A DNA stretch of 64,000 nt from Geoanaerobacter pelophilus (GTDB taxonomy: Bacteria; Desulfobacterota; Desulfuromonadia; Geobacterales; DSM-12255), in the NCBI RefSeq assembly GCF_018476885.1, contig NZ_JAHCVJ010000003.1, positions 434,001 through 498,000 on the forward strand, read 5' to 3'. Position 1 is the first letter of the stretch, and the number at the start of each line of letters is the position of its first letter. Of this stretch, positions 1-7,192 are shown piece by piece. The notes under the pieces are model-generated. The model was not told where the DNA came from. It saw nothing but the letters and a program-made list of their open reading frames with translations, and did not search any database. Both the position numbers and the translations under genes were made by a program.

Positions 1-8
1 GATCAACA

Positions 9-821
9 TTACTTGTTCTCCAGGTCGCAAACGGTCAGGGTATCCAGTTCGTCGTGCAGCTCGGTGATGGTCGGATTGTTACCGCAGACCGGACAGTTGC
101 TGTTGCGCTTGATCGCTACCTCGCGGAACCGCATCCTCAGGGCATTGTAGGTCAGAAGCCGGTTGGTCAGCAGTTCCCCTTTGCCAAGGATGAATTTGAT
201 CGCCTCGGTGGCCTGGATGGTGCCGAGCACCCCTGGTAACACGCCGATCACCCCGGCCTGGGAGCAGGTCGGAATCGCATCCTTTGGCGGCGGCTCCGGA
301 AAGATACAGCGGTAGCAGGCCGATTCCCGCGGTTGTATGGTTATAGTCTGGCCATCGAACTGGAGGATACCGCCGTGAGAGTATGGCTTGCCCCCGAGAA
401 TGCAGGCGTCGTTGATCAGGAACTTGGCGGCAAAGTTGTCGGTGCCGTCGACAATAAAATCGTAATCCGCAATAATTCCAGTAATATTCTCGGCCGCCAC
501 CCACTCCTGGTAGGTCCTGACCGTAACGTCCGGATTGATGGCGGCTATCTTTTCCGCAGCAGAGACCACCTTCGGTTTCCCCACATCTGGAGTGAAATGG
601 ATCACCTGGCGCTGCAGGTTGCTGATATCGACCTCGTCGGCATCGGCAATGCCGATGGTACCGACTCCGGCTGCGGCCAGGTAGAGCGCAATCGGTGCGC
701 CGAGGCCACCGGCGCCGATAATGAGCACCCTAGCGTCCAGCAGCTTCTGCTGCCCCTTGCCGCCCACCTCTTTGAGGATGATGTGGCGGGAGTAGCGCTG
801 GATCTGTTCTTCGGTCAGCAT
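9..821 (-). CDS. ThiF/MoeB/HesA-family E1-like adenylyltransferase
   Basis: Predicted to adenylate the C-terminus of the sulfur carrier protein encoded just upstream, the first step of making a protein thiocarboxylate. The 270-residue protein has the ATP-binding GAGGLG loop at residues 36-41, the DADEVDISNLQRQ segment near 60-72, the PTCSQAG segment with the conserved cysteine, and two CxxC pairs (CYRC and CPVC) expected to bind structural zinc. Its ATG overlaps the stop of the carrier gene by one base, so the pair is translationally coupled. Being downstream of metY, it more likely serves homocysteine synthesis than thiamine or molybdopterin, as in the Wolinella HcyF system; that is inference. 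The operon may continue past the left window edge. Confidence 0.88.
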   Translation of the reverse strand: MLTEEQIQRYSRHIILKEVGGKGQQKLLDARVLIIGAGGLGAPIALYLAAAGVGTIGIADADEVDISNLQRQVIHFTPDVGKPKVVSAAEKIAAINPDVTVRTYQEWVAAENITGIIADYDFIVDGTDNFAAKFLINDACILGGKPYSHGGILQFDGQTITIQPRESACYRCIFPEPPPKDAIPTCSQAGVIGVLPGVLGTIQATEAIKFILGKGELLTNRLLTYNALRMRFREVAIKRNSNCPVCGNNPTITELHDELDTLTVCDLENK

Positions 822-1033
822 CAGCGACCTCCTCCCATGAAGTATAAAAACTCCAAGGCATCGCCGTCCTTCACCTCTGTGCTGTCAAAGGTCGGCCGAT
901 CAATGATCTCGCCGTTCAGCTCCACAGTGACGTAGAGCGCATCCTTGACCTTCAGTTCATCAAGCAGCGCGGTGACGCTGAGACTATCTTTGCCTTCTAT
1001 CCCTGCGGAGCGGCCATTTACGGTCAATTGCAT
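821..1033 (-). CDS. ThiS/MoaD-like sulfur carrier protein with residues after the Gly-Gly
   Basis: A 70-residue beta-grasp ubiquitin-like sulfur carrier. It would be activated at its C-terminus by the E1-like enzyme encoded next to it and carry sulfur as a thiocarboxylate. Typical ThiS proteins end in Gly-Gly, but this one ends in MGGGR, so at least the terminal arginine would have to be removed before activation. In the Wolinella methionine system the carrier also has an extra C-terminal residue removed by a metalloprotease. The glycine codons form a GGAGGAGG string that is also an excellent ribosome binding site for the next gene. Lies 20 bp after metY. Confidence 0.85.
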   Translation of the reverse strand: MQLTVNGRSAGIEGKDSLSVTALLDELKVKDALYVTVELNGEIIDRPTFDSTEVKDGDALEFLYFMGGGR

Positions 1034-1053
1034 GAGTAGTTATCCTTTCGTGT

Positions 1054-2304
1054 TTAAAGTGAGGCCAGGGCCTGGTTAAAGTCCCTGATGATGTCTTGAT
1101 GATGTTCAAGCCCTACTGAGACCCGGACCATTTCATCGGAAACACCCAGCAGCGCCCGCTGCTCCGGTGAGTAATCGACGCAGATGGTGCTAGCCGGGTG
1201 GATGACCAGGGTCTTGGCGTCGCCGATGTTGGCCAGGTTTCGGGCCAGCTTGAGAGCGTTGATCAAGCGAAAGGCCTCTGCCTGATTAGCCAGGCCGAAG
1301 GTAAGGGCACCGCCGAACCTGTGGCTGAACTGCCTTGCCGCAATGTCGTGAAACGGCGAAGTCTCCAGACCCGGATAATTGACCCAGCTGACCTTGGGAT
1401 GCCCGTTCAGAAAACAGGCCAGCTCCAGGGCATTGCTGCAGTGCCGTTCCATCCGCAGCCCCAGGGTCTCGATTCCTTCGGTTAGCAGGAACGAGTTCAT
1501 CGGCGCGGGGCAGGCCCCGAAATCCTTGTGCATCAGCTTTCGCAACCGGGCGGAAAAGGCGAACTGCCGGTATTTCTTGGCGTAACCCTCAAAGTGGGGG
1601 AACCGGGGACTGCTCCAGTCAAAGGTGCCATTATCTATAATCGCGCCGCCGATGACGCTGCCAGTGCCGTTGATGAATTTGCTGGTGGAATGGATGACGA
1701 TGTCGGCACCGAGATCGCGTCCCTTGGCCAGATAGGGGGACGTCACCGTGGCGTCCACCATGAGCGGAATACCGGCTTTTCCGGCGATGGCGCTCAAGGC
1801 GGCGATATCCGGCACATCCATCTTCGGATTGCCGATGGTCTCGACAAAGATCAGGCAGGTGGTGTCAGTGATGGCCTGTTCAAAGGCTGCAAGATCAATA
1901 GGGTCGACAAAACGGCTGGTGATACCGTAATTGGTCAGGGTATCCCGGAACAGCGAATAGGTGCCGCCGAACAGGGAAGAGGAAGAAAGGATCTCGTCGC
2001 CGCTACGCAGGATGGTGAGCACCGCCGTGCTGATGGCAGCCATGCCCGAGGCAGTGGCGATTGCCGCCACGCCCCCTTCCAGCAGGGCGAGGCGCCGCTC
2101 CAGGCTCTCGGTGGTCGGGTTGTTGAGCCGAGTGTAGATCTGGCCTGCCTTGCGGCCGCGGAAGATATCTTCCAGGTCTTCGGCGGTTTCGTGGGCAAAG
2201 GATGATGACTGGACGATCGGCACCGTGGTGGCGCCGCTGGGGCCTGGTTCCAGGCCGCCATGAATGAGGAGGGTTTCAAAATGCAGGGTTTGTTGTTGTG
2301 CCAT
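1054..2304 (-). CDS. metY: O-acetylhomoserine sulfhydrylase (MetY type)
   Basis: PLP enzyme of the Cys/Met metabolism family, 416 residues, that converts O-acetylhomoserine plus a sulfur donor to homocysteine. The PLP lysine is Lys209 in STSKFING, and the cofactor-contact segment near SGMAAIS is present. Length is typical of MetY. It is the first gene of a three-gene operon with a sulfur carrier and an E1-like enzyme, so the donor may be a protein thiocarboxylate rather than free sulfide. A good promoter and an Rrf2-type operator-like motif lie upstream. MetZ or cystathionine gamma-synthase are related alternatives, but the length and partners favour MetY. Confidence 0.9.
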   Translation of the reverse strand: MAQQQTLHFETLLIHGGLEPGPSGATTVPIVQSSSFAHETAEDLEDIFRGRKAGQIYTRLNNPTTESLERRLALLEGGVAAIATASGMAAISTAVLTILRSGDEILSSSSLFGGTYSLFRDTLTNYGITSRFVDPIDLAAFEQAITDTTCLIFVETIGNPKMDVPDIAALSAIAGKAGIPLMVDATVTSPYLAKGRDLGADIVIHSTSKFINGTGSVIGGAIIDNGTFDWSSPRFPHFEGYAKKYRQFAFSARLRKLMHKDFGACPAPMNSFLLTEGIETLGLRMERHCSNALELACFLNGHPKVSWVNYPGLETSPFHDIAARQFSHRFGGALTFGLANQAEAFRLINALKLARNLANIGDAKTLVIHPASTICVDYSPEQRALLGVSDEMVRVSVGLEHHQDIIRDFNQALASL

Positions 2305-2325
2305 GCCGAGTCTCCAGTCTCTCTG

Positions 2326-2364
2326 GTCAGCCCGTAAAATTTTTTATGCCCGAACCGGGCTGAC
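2326..2364 (-). promoter_or_regulatory. metY leader hairpin with alternative pairing
   Basis: Just after the predicted transcription start, the arms GTCAGCCCG and CGGGCTGAC can form a 9-bp stem around a 21-base loop. The first arm can instead pair with a CGGGC only three bases away, so the two hairpins exclude each other. No named riboswitch family was recognised. Confidence 0.4.
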
Positions 2365-2373
2365 TATGTACCG

Positions 2374-2402
2374 ATCATAAAAACACCAACCGAAATAGTC
2401 AA
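2374..2402 (-). promoter_or_regulatory. Predicted sigma70-type promoter of the metY operon
   Basis: On the minus strand TTGACT and TATGAT are separated by exactly 17 bases, about 70 bases before the metY start codon. Confidence 0.65.
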
Positions 2403-2413
2403 GATAAATTTTA

Positions 2414-2438
2414 CATATTATCTATAAGCTTAATAGTC
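2414..2438 (-). promoter_or_regulatory. Possible Rrf2-family operator upstream of metY
   Basis: The minus strand reads GACTATTAAGCTTATAGATA followed by ATATG, immediately upstream of the -35 box. It resembles the elements before cysK and the rrf2 gene in this window (pattern ACTA-TA-G, then TATAG or TAGG, then AAT). Confidence 0.35.
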
Positions 2439-2662
2439 TATATCAGCAGTGGTTTAATGAGACAAGGAGCTCCCCCCCATCTGTCACTGCTTTCTGGTCA
2501 GGCGATTAGCAGCAGAAGCACTCTTTGTTGTAGCAGTTGACATCACATTACTTGCTCTGGTAGTGAATTACATGTGCTCTTCACTATGACAACGAGGCGA
2601 GCAAAGGCAATTATCGGTCTGTCGCTTAGCGCCAGGCCGGCAGCCAACAAAGGGACCCACCA

Positions 2663-3274
2663 ATGGAAAAGATCGACTACAAAAAGCAACTGAAGCACCT
2701 CTATGCCCCATCCGCCAAGAAGGTTGAAATTGTCGAGGTGCCGCCAATGAACTACCTCATGGTCGATGGCAATGGCGATCCGAATACCGCCAAAGCGTTC
2801 AGCGATGCCATCGAAGCGCTCTATCCGGTTGCCTTCACGATGAAGTTCATGGTCAAAAAAGGTGCGAGGGGAATCGATTACGGGGTAATGCCGCTCGAAG
2901 CGCTCTGGTGGGCCGATGACATGTCGGCATTCACTACAGGCAACAAGGATGCCTGGCAATGGACCGTGATGATCATGCAACCGGAGTTCGTTACGGCTGG
3001 AATGGTCGAAGCGGCAATTACAGAAGTGGCTCGGAAGAAGAAACCGGTCTCCCTGCCTCTGGTGCGGTTTGCATCGTTCTCTGAGGGAAAGGCTGCGCAG
3101 ATCCTGCATATCGGGCCGTTCTCTGAAGAAGGGCCGAATATCGAGAAGGTGCATGCGTTCATCGAAGCCAACGGAAGCATTCGGGCCGGCAAACACCACG
3201 AAATATACCTGAGCGACCTGCGCCGCACTGCACCGGAAAAGTGGAAAACCATTATCAGACAACCAATGGAATGA
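2663..3274 (+). CDS. GyrI-like small-molecule-binding domain protein
   Basis: A 203-residue cytoplasmic protein of the GyrI-like (SOUL/Rob C-terminal-like) family, in the group that starts with an EKIDYKKQLKHLY-type N-terminus. These are stand-alone effector-binding folds whose ligands are mostly unknown. Visible family features are the VPPMNYLMVDGNGDPN segment near residues 27-42 and the ARGIDYGVMPLEALWW region. There is no DNA-binding domain. It is monocistronic, with a weak AAAGGG ribosome binding site. A TTGACA box at 2538 could be its -35. The exact ligand cannot be inferred. Confidence 0.8.
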   Translation: MEKIDYKKQLKHLYAPSAKKVEIVEVPPMNYLMVDGNGDPNTAKAFSDAIEALYPVAFTMKFMVKKGARGIDYGVMPLEALWWADDMSAFTTGNKDAWQWTVMIMQPEFVTAGMVEAAITEVARKKKPVSLPLVRFASFSEGKAAQILHIGPFSEEGPNIEKVHAFIEANGSIRAGKHHEIYLSDLRRTAPEKWKTIIRQPME

Positions 3275-3275
3275 T

Positions 3276-3360
3276 TGTGGTGCCTTTCGGCGCTTCCGCA
3301 GGTTTTTGACTGTAAATCGACCCGACATTATCGTCGGAATTCTTTACAGTTGGCACCACA
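3276..3360. repeat. Nested inverted repeat downstream of the GyrI-like gene
   Basis: TGTGGTGCC at 3276-3284 is perfectly complementary to GGCACCACA at 3352-3360. Inside it, CTGTAAA (3310) pairs with TTTACAG (3343) and CCGAC with GTCGG. There is no T-run, so it is not an obvious terminator; it may be a mobile or extragenic palindromic element. Confidence 0.4.
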
Positions 3361-3489
3361 CCCCACCCCAAGAATAGATAAAGTCAGACGCTACCATTGA
3401 AATACCACCATCACCCACAAACAAAATACTACTTTAGTATCAACATATTACAAATCTCAACAATTTCAACAACTCTGACCTGGGCTAAA

Positions 3490-3505
3490 TGGAACATATT
3501 TTGCT
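3490..3505 (+). promoter_or_regulatory. Sigma54-like -24/-12 promoter of the PEP-CTERM gene
   Basis: TGGAAC, five bases, then TTGCT matches the TGGCAC-N5-TTGC consensus with one mismatch in the -24 box. It lies 34 bases before the start codon, upstream of a strong GGGAGGA ribosome binding site at 3529-3535. Confidence 0.55.
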
Positions 3506-3538
3506 GATTATAAAGAATCATCAAAACGGGAGGATGAA

Positions 3539-4240
3539 ATGTTAAAGAGATTATCGATTTCGGTGTTGGCCTGTCTGCTGTTCGCTGGTCTTTCCGGTAC
3601 TGCTTTGGCGACAAGTTACTATGATTATAGCGATGCAACCGGTTACACCCAGGCAAAGCACAGCACTGCAGACTGGCAACGACTGGGAAGAAACTGGGAT
3701 GCGGAATCAAGCCAGAAAGCTATTGACACCTCCGATGACGGTGTCTCTTGGTCTATAGACAACGGCCTGACCTGGGGGCATAAAGATCTTACGGCAGGGC
3801 AGACTGTCAAATTCAAGTTTGATATGTATAAGAAGGAATGGGGAAGACATCTTGAGGACCACCTGAAAGTGTGGATCGACTGGAATCAGGACAAGGACTT
3901 TACCGACGCCGGCGAGACCGTTTATCAAGCAGCTTGGGATTTCAAGAAAGAGAACGGTTATCAGTATGGTGATGGCTTCGCAGGAATCAGCAAATCATTT
4001 TTTACGAGCATAACCATACCCGACTATGCCAAGCTGGGTGACACCTGGCTGCGCGCTCGCGTTGTCTGCAGCGCCGACAACCCTGACCTTAACAAAATGA
4101 CCTCAACCGATTACTACTGGCAGGGAGAGGTTGAAGATTGGAAGCTTACCGTCAATCCTGTTCCCGAGCCATCCACCATGCTGCTCGTAGGCCTGGGGCT
4201 TGGTGGTCTTGCGGTTTTCAGACGGAAATTCCAGAAATAG
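3539..4240 (+). CDS. Secreted GEVED-domain protein with PEP-CTERM sorting signal
   Basis: A 233-residue exported protein. A signal peptide covers about residues 1-24. The middle shows the GEVED-type signature (WIDWNQDKDFTDAGE near 120 and YYWQGEVEDW near 195), and the C-terminus has the tripartite PEP-CTERM signal: VPEPST, a hydrophobic helix, then RRKFQK. Such proteins are cut and surface-sorted by an exosortase, usually in organisms that make extracellular polysaccharide; no exosortase is in the window. A sigma54-like promoter fits the known RpoN/PrsK/PrsR control of many PEP-CTERM genes. Substrate or structural role is unknown. Confidence 0.88.
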   Translation: MLKRLSISVLACLLFAGLSGTALATSYYDYSDATGYTQAKHSTADWQRLGRNWDAESSQKAIDTSDDGVSWSIDNGLTWGHKDLTAGQTVKFKFDMYKKEWGRHLEDHLKVWIDWNQDKDFTDAGETVYQAAWDFKKENGYQYGDGFAGISKSFFTSITIPDYAKLGDTWLRARVVCSADNPDLNKMTSTDYYWQGEVEDWKLTVNPVPEPSTMLLVGLGLGGLAVFRRKFQK

Positions 4241-4266
4241 ATCCGGGTTCACATACAAAGTATAGT

Positions 4267-4300
4267 AAAAAGCCTGTCGGTCCTTACCGGCAGGCTTTTT
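4267..4300. terminator. Bidirectional rho-independent terminator
   Basis: AAAAAGCCTGTCGG and CCGGCAGGCTTTTT form a stem with a short loop and T-runs on both strands, between the convergent PEP-CTERM and purine permease genes. Confidence 0.85.
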
Positions 4301-4310
4301 CTGTAACAGG

Positions 4311-5612
4311 CTATTTGTATGGATAGACCAGATAAAAGACCAGCGACATTGCGGCCAGGAGCCATAACGGTCGCGGGACTTCGCTGACCCTACCGGTAAT
4401 CAGCTTGAGCAGGGGATACACCAGCAAACCGGCGGTCATGCCGACCCCGATGTTGTAGGTGAAACTGATCAGGACAATGGTGAGAAATGCCGGAATGAGT
4501 TCGGTATAGTCGCTGAAGTCGAGCCTGGTGACCGGGGAGATCATCAGGATGCCGATGGCGATCAGGGCCGTGCCGTAGGCGTGCGGCGGCACTATGGTGA
4601 AAACCGGGGCAAAGAACAGGGAGAGCAGAAACAGGGCCGCTACTACCACGGCAGTGAAACCGGTGCGGCCACCCTCCTCGATGCCGGCTGCGGATTCGAT
4701 GTAGGCGCCGGTGGTGGTGGTGCCGACCAGCGGGGCCACCAGGTTGGCCAAGGCATCGGCCAGCATCGGCTTCTCGATTTCGGGCAGGTTGCCGTCGTCA
4801 TCCAGCAGCCCGGCCCTGGCTGAAAGGCCAATCAGGGTGCCGACAGTATCGACAAAGGCCATGACAAAGACAATCAGCACCACCGGCAGCGCCTTGGGAG
4901 AGAGGGCCGCGGCGATGTCCAGCTGGCCAAAGATTGGCGACGGGTCCGGCGGCAGGCTGATCAGCTCTTTGGGGAGCGGGGTGATTCCGAAAACGATGGA
5001 GAGCAGCGTCGTGACCAGGATACCGGCAATCAGGGCGCCATGGATCCGCTTCACCAGCAACCAGGCAATGGTCAGGAAACCAACCACAGCTAGGAGCGTG
5101 GCCGGGCTGGTCACCTTGCCCAGGCAGACCGGTGCCCCTGGCACGCCCAGGGTGACGAGGCCGGTTTCGTTCAGCCCGATGAAGGTGAGGAACAGGCCGA
5201 TCCCCACGGCAAAGCTGTATTTGAGCGACTTGGGAATGGCGTTGGCCAGCCAGCTCCGCACCTTGAACACGGTCAGCACGGTGAACAGCACCCCGGCGAG
5301 AAAGATCGCTCCCAGGGCGGTCTGCCACGGGTAGCCCATCCCCTTGACCACGGTAAAGGCGATGAAAGCGTTTTCCCCCATGTACGGGGCAATGGCAAAG
5401 GGGCGCTTGGCATAGAGACCCATGACAAGGGTGCCGAAGGCGGCAGAAATGATGGTCGCGGTAATGGACGGCCCCTTGGGGATGCCGGCCGCCTCCAGGA
5501 TCGCCGGGTTGACGATGATGATGTAGGCCATAGTCAGGAAGGTGGCGATTCCGGCAACAGTCTCCTGGCGGTAGCTGGTGTTGTTAGCGCTGAAGTCGAA
5601 ATATCGGTGCAT
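4311..5612 (-). CDS. AzgA/NCS2-family purine (guanine/hypoxanthine) permease
   Basis: A 433-residue polytopic inner-membrane transporter of the xanthine/uracil permease superfamily, AzgA-type branch. The N-terminus (FDFSANNTSYRQETVAGIATF and the following LTMAYIIIVNP) and the GTTTTGAYIESAAGIEEGGRTG region near residues 295-320 are hallmarks of purine:proton symporters such as PbuG and GhxP/GhxQ. About 12-14 hydrophobic segments are visible. The neighbouring gene encodes a nucleosidase-like lipoprotein that could release purine bases, so salvage of extracellular purines is a reasonable joint role, though the two genes are separated by a palindromic repeat. Confidence 0.88.
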   Translation of the reverse strand: MHRYFDFSANNTSYRQETVAGIATFLTMAYIIIVNPAILEAAGIPKGPSITATIISAAFGTLVMGLYAKRPFAIAPYMGENAFIAFTVVKGMGYPWQTALGAIFLAGVLFTVLTVFKVRSWLANAIPKSLKYSFAVGIGLFLTFIGLNETGLVTLGVPGAPVCLGKVTSPATLLAVVGFLTIAWLLVKRIHGALIAGILVTTLLSIVFGITPLPKELISLPPDPSPIFGQLDIAAALSPKALPVVLIVFVMAFVDTVGTLIGLSARAGLLDDDGNLPEIEKPMLADALANLVAPLVGTTTTGAYIESAAGIEEGGRTGFTAVVVAALFLLSLFFAPVFTIVPPHAYGTALIAIGILMISPVTRLDFSDYTELIPAFLTIVLISFTYNIGVGMTAGLLVYPLLKLITGRVSEVPRPLWLLAAMSLVFYLVYPYK

Positions 5613-5635
5613 ATGTGTCCTCGCTCCTTATGCTT

Positions 5636-5716
5636 TTTAACTCCCCCTGCCCCCCTCTTAACTAAGAGGGGGAACACTCTCTCCTCCCCTTAGTTTAAGG
5701 GGAGGCCGGGAGGGGT
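5636..5716. repeat. Head-to-head pair of extragenic palindromes (BIME-like)
   Basis: Two hairpins, CCCCCTCTTA/TAAGAGGGGG (5651-5672) and CTCCCCTTA/TAAGGGGAG (5684-5704), are each flanked on the outside by a C-rich tail of the form AACyCCyCCyG in inverted orientation. This is the layout of paired REP units. It fills the gap between the permease and nucleosidase genes. Confidence 0.55.
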
Positions 5717-5725
5717 TATGCGCCC

Positions 5726-6658
5726 CTACCTGACCGGCAGCGCCTTCAGGTATTCGATGACCACGGTCGCGGAGTTGTCCGCAGCGAGCCTGCCGAAGAT
5801 CTTCTCTTCGTTCTTCCCCGGCCCGCCACCGGCAAGGTCGGACAGAGAGCGGAAGGCAATGTACGGCACCTTGTTGACGTATGCCACCATTGCCACGGCA
5901 GCGGTCTCCATGTCAAGGGCATCCGCTTTGAAGGTGTCCCAGACCCAACTCCGGTAGGCGCTATTATCGACAAAGGTCGGGCCGCTCACACCGTTGCCGC
6001 CGACCACCACCCGCGGCTCGTGCTCCAGGCACTCCCCCTGAGCAATGCAGCGGTTGAGCCGGACCTTTCCTGCCACCTGTTGTGCCGTAACCAGTGCCTT
6101 TGTGTCAACCGCAAACCAGAAGCGTCGCTCAAGTTTGTCCGGTGCTGCGTCTGGGACAATTACCGAGCTGGCGCGGGGGAACATCATACCGTAATTCGGA
6201 AAATCGCCGCTGAAATGCCCTGGATCCCACCCACTCGGCGTTTCCCTGGCAAAGGTCTGCTCATGGTAGTTGCCCCATTGGGCCGGCACCGTCACATCCC
6301 CTACCCTCAGCCCCGGATTGACCCCGCCGGCAATACCGGAAAAGACAATACCGCGCACCGGGAACCGGTCAAGAAGGGCCTGGGTGGTCATGGTAGCATT
6401 GACCATGCTGAAGCCGCTCAGGAGCAGCACCACGTCATGACCGGCAAGTTTTCCCAGGTAGTGGCTGCGGCCGTTGATCACCCTGGTTTCCGAGATCTCG
6501 GTCGCAGCCCGGAGTTTGTCCAGTTCGGCGTCAAAGGCGGAGATGATCGCCAGGCGCGGGGTAGCGGCAGGCACAACAGCTTGCTGCACCGTGCTGCACC
6601 CTGTGATCCAGGCAATACAGACTAATGCAACAACGACTCGGTAAATGGTCTGCAACAT
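5726..6658 (-). CDS. Lipoprotein of the MTA/SAH nucleosidase (PNP/UDP phosphorylase) family
   Basis: A 310-residue protein with a signal peptide and lipobox (WITGC) near residue 22, followed by a phosphorylase superfamily domain: LAIISAFDAELDKL, FSGIAGGVNPGLRVGDV, and the C-terminal ALDMETAAVAMVA and FRSLSDLAGGG, which carry the ribose-contact Glu and catalytic Asp of MTA/SAH nucleosidases. Canonical Pfs enzymes are cytoplasmic and about 230 residues, so export as a lipoprotein is unusual and suggests cleavage of periplasmic nucleosides. The start at 6658 has a CAGGAGAG ribosome binding site; the earlier in-frame ATG at 6694 does not. Confidence 0.82.
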   Translation of the reverse strand: MLQTIYRVVVALVCIAWITGCSTVQQAVVPAATPRLAIISAFDAELDKLRAATEISETRVINGRSHYLGKLAGHDVVLLLSGFSMVNATMTTQALLDRFPVRGIVFSGIAGGVNPGLRVGDVTVPAQWGNYHEQTFARETPSGWDPGHFSGDFPNYGMMFPRASSVIVPDAAPDKLERRFWFAVDTKALVTAQQVAGKVRLNRCIAQGECLEHEPRVVVGGNGVSGPTFVDNSAYRSWVWDTFKADALDMETAAVAMVAYVNKVPYIAFRSLSDLAGGGPGKNEEKIFGRLAADNSATVVIEYLKALPVR

Positions 6659-6690
6659 CGTACACTCTCCTGATTGTAATGGTTGTTTCT

Positions 6691-6940
6691 TCATGCCGAA
6701 GCCGCAGGCTCTGCGGTCATTACTGACCGTTCGCGCTGCTGGGTGCAGATATAGAGCAGTGCCAGAGCCGACACCGGCACAAAGCCGAGAAATGCGGCCC
6801 GGATGCAGCGCAAACTGTAGCAGGTTAGCAGCCGGCCGCCAAGCAGCATTATCACAACAAAAGCCGCACCCCGGGCCGCTACCAGTTGCGAGGCAAAACC
6901 TGACGTTCCTCCCAGCTTAACCCGTGTTGGGATAAAAAAA
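6691..6940 (-). pseudogene. Remnant of the C-terminus of a membrane transporter
   Basis: On the minus strand an open frame without a start codon reads two hydrophobic helices separated by a short basic loop (GAAFVVIMLLGGRLLTCYS, then AAFLGFVPVSALALLYICTQ), ending in QQRERSVMTAEPAASA and a stop. This looks like the last two helices of a major facilitator transporter. The N-terminal part is absent; upstream there is a stop and a terminator hairpin. Decay after deletion is the simplest reading. Confidence 0.45.
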
Positions 6941-6967
6941 GAGGCCAGGGATTATTCCTCGGCCTCC
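6934..6967 (-). terminator. Minus-strand terminator
   Basis: GAGGCCGAGG and CCCTGGCCTC form a hairpin followed by seven Ts on the minus strand. It would end transcription coming from cysK. Confidence 0.7.
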
Positions 6968-7039
6968 AATGTTTCTGGTCAGTCTGAATATTTGGGTGAA
7001 ACTTGTGGCAAAGCAATGCCCCTGGATAAGAGTTATACT

Positions 7040-7192
7040 TCAGACAGGGACTCCCCAACTTCGACACAGGCAATGCCTCGATATCAGGGAATGACCAGAT
7101 CCAGCAACTTCAGTGTCCCGCCCGATCCGAAGCGCCTCCCGAACCTGGCGCTCCAGCTCCCCGTTCCACAGCTCACCTGACGGGCCGGCCAT
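7040..7192 (-). CDS. Possible small ORF overlapping the cysK stop
   Basis: A 50-codon frame starts with an ATG that shares one base with the cysK stop (TAATG) and ends before the minus-strand terminator. The first half (residues 1-30, [16 protein letters not shown] onward) is charged and helical in look. No family was recognised. It may be a real coupled gene or the damaged start of a longer one. Confidence 0.25.
   Translation of the reverse strand: MAGPSGELWNGELERQVREALRIGRDTEVAGSGHSLISRHCLCRSWGVPV

Noticed and set aside
2326-2364. SAM or SAH riboswitch before metY
   Set aside because: The conserved core sequences of known SAM/SAH riboswitches were not found; only simple alternative hairpins are present.
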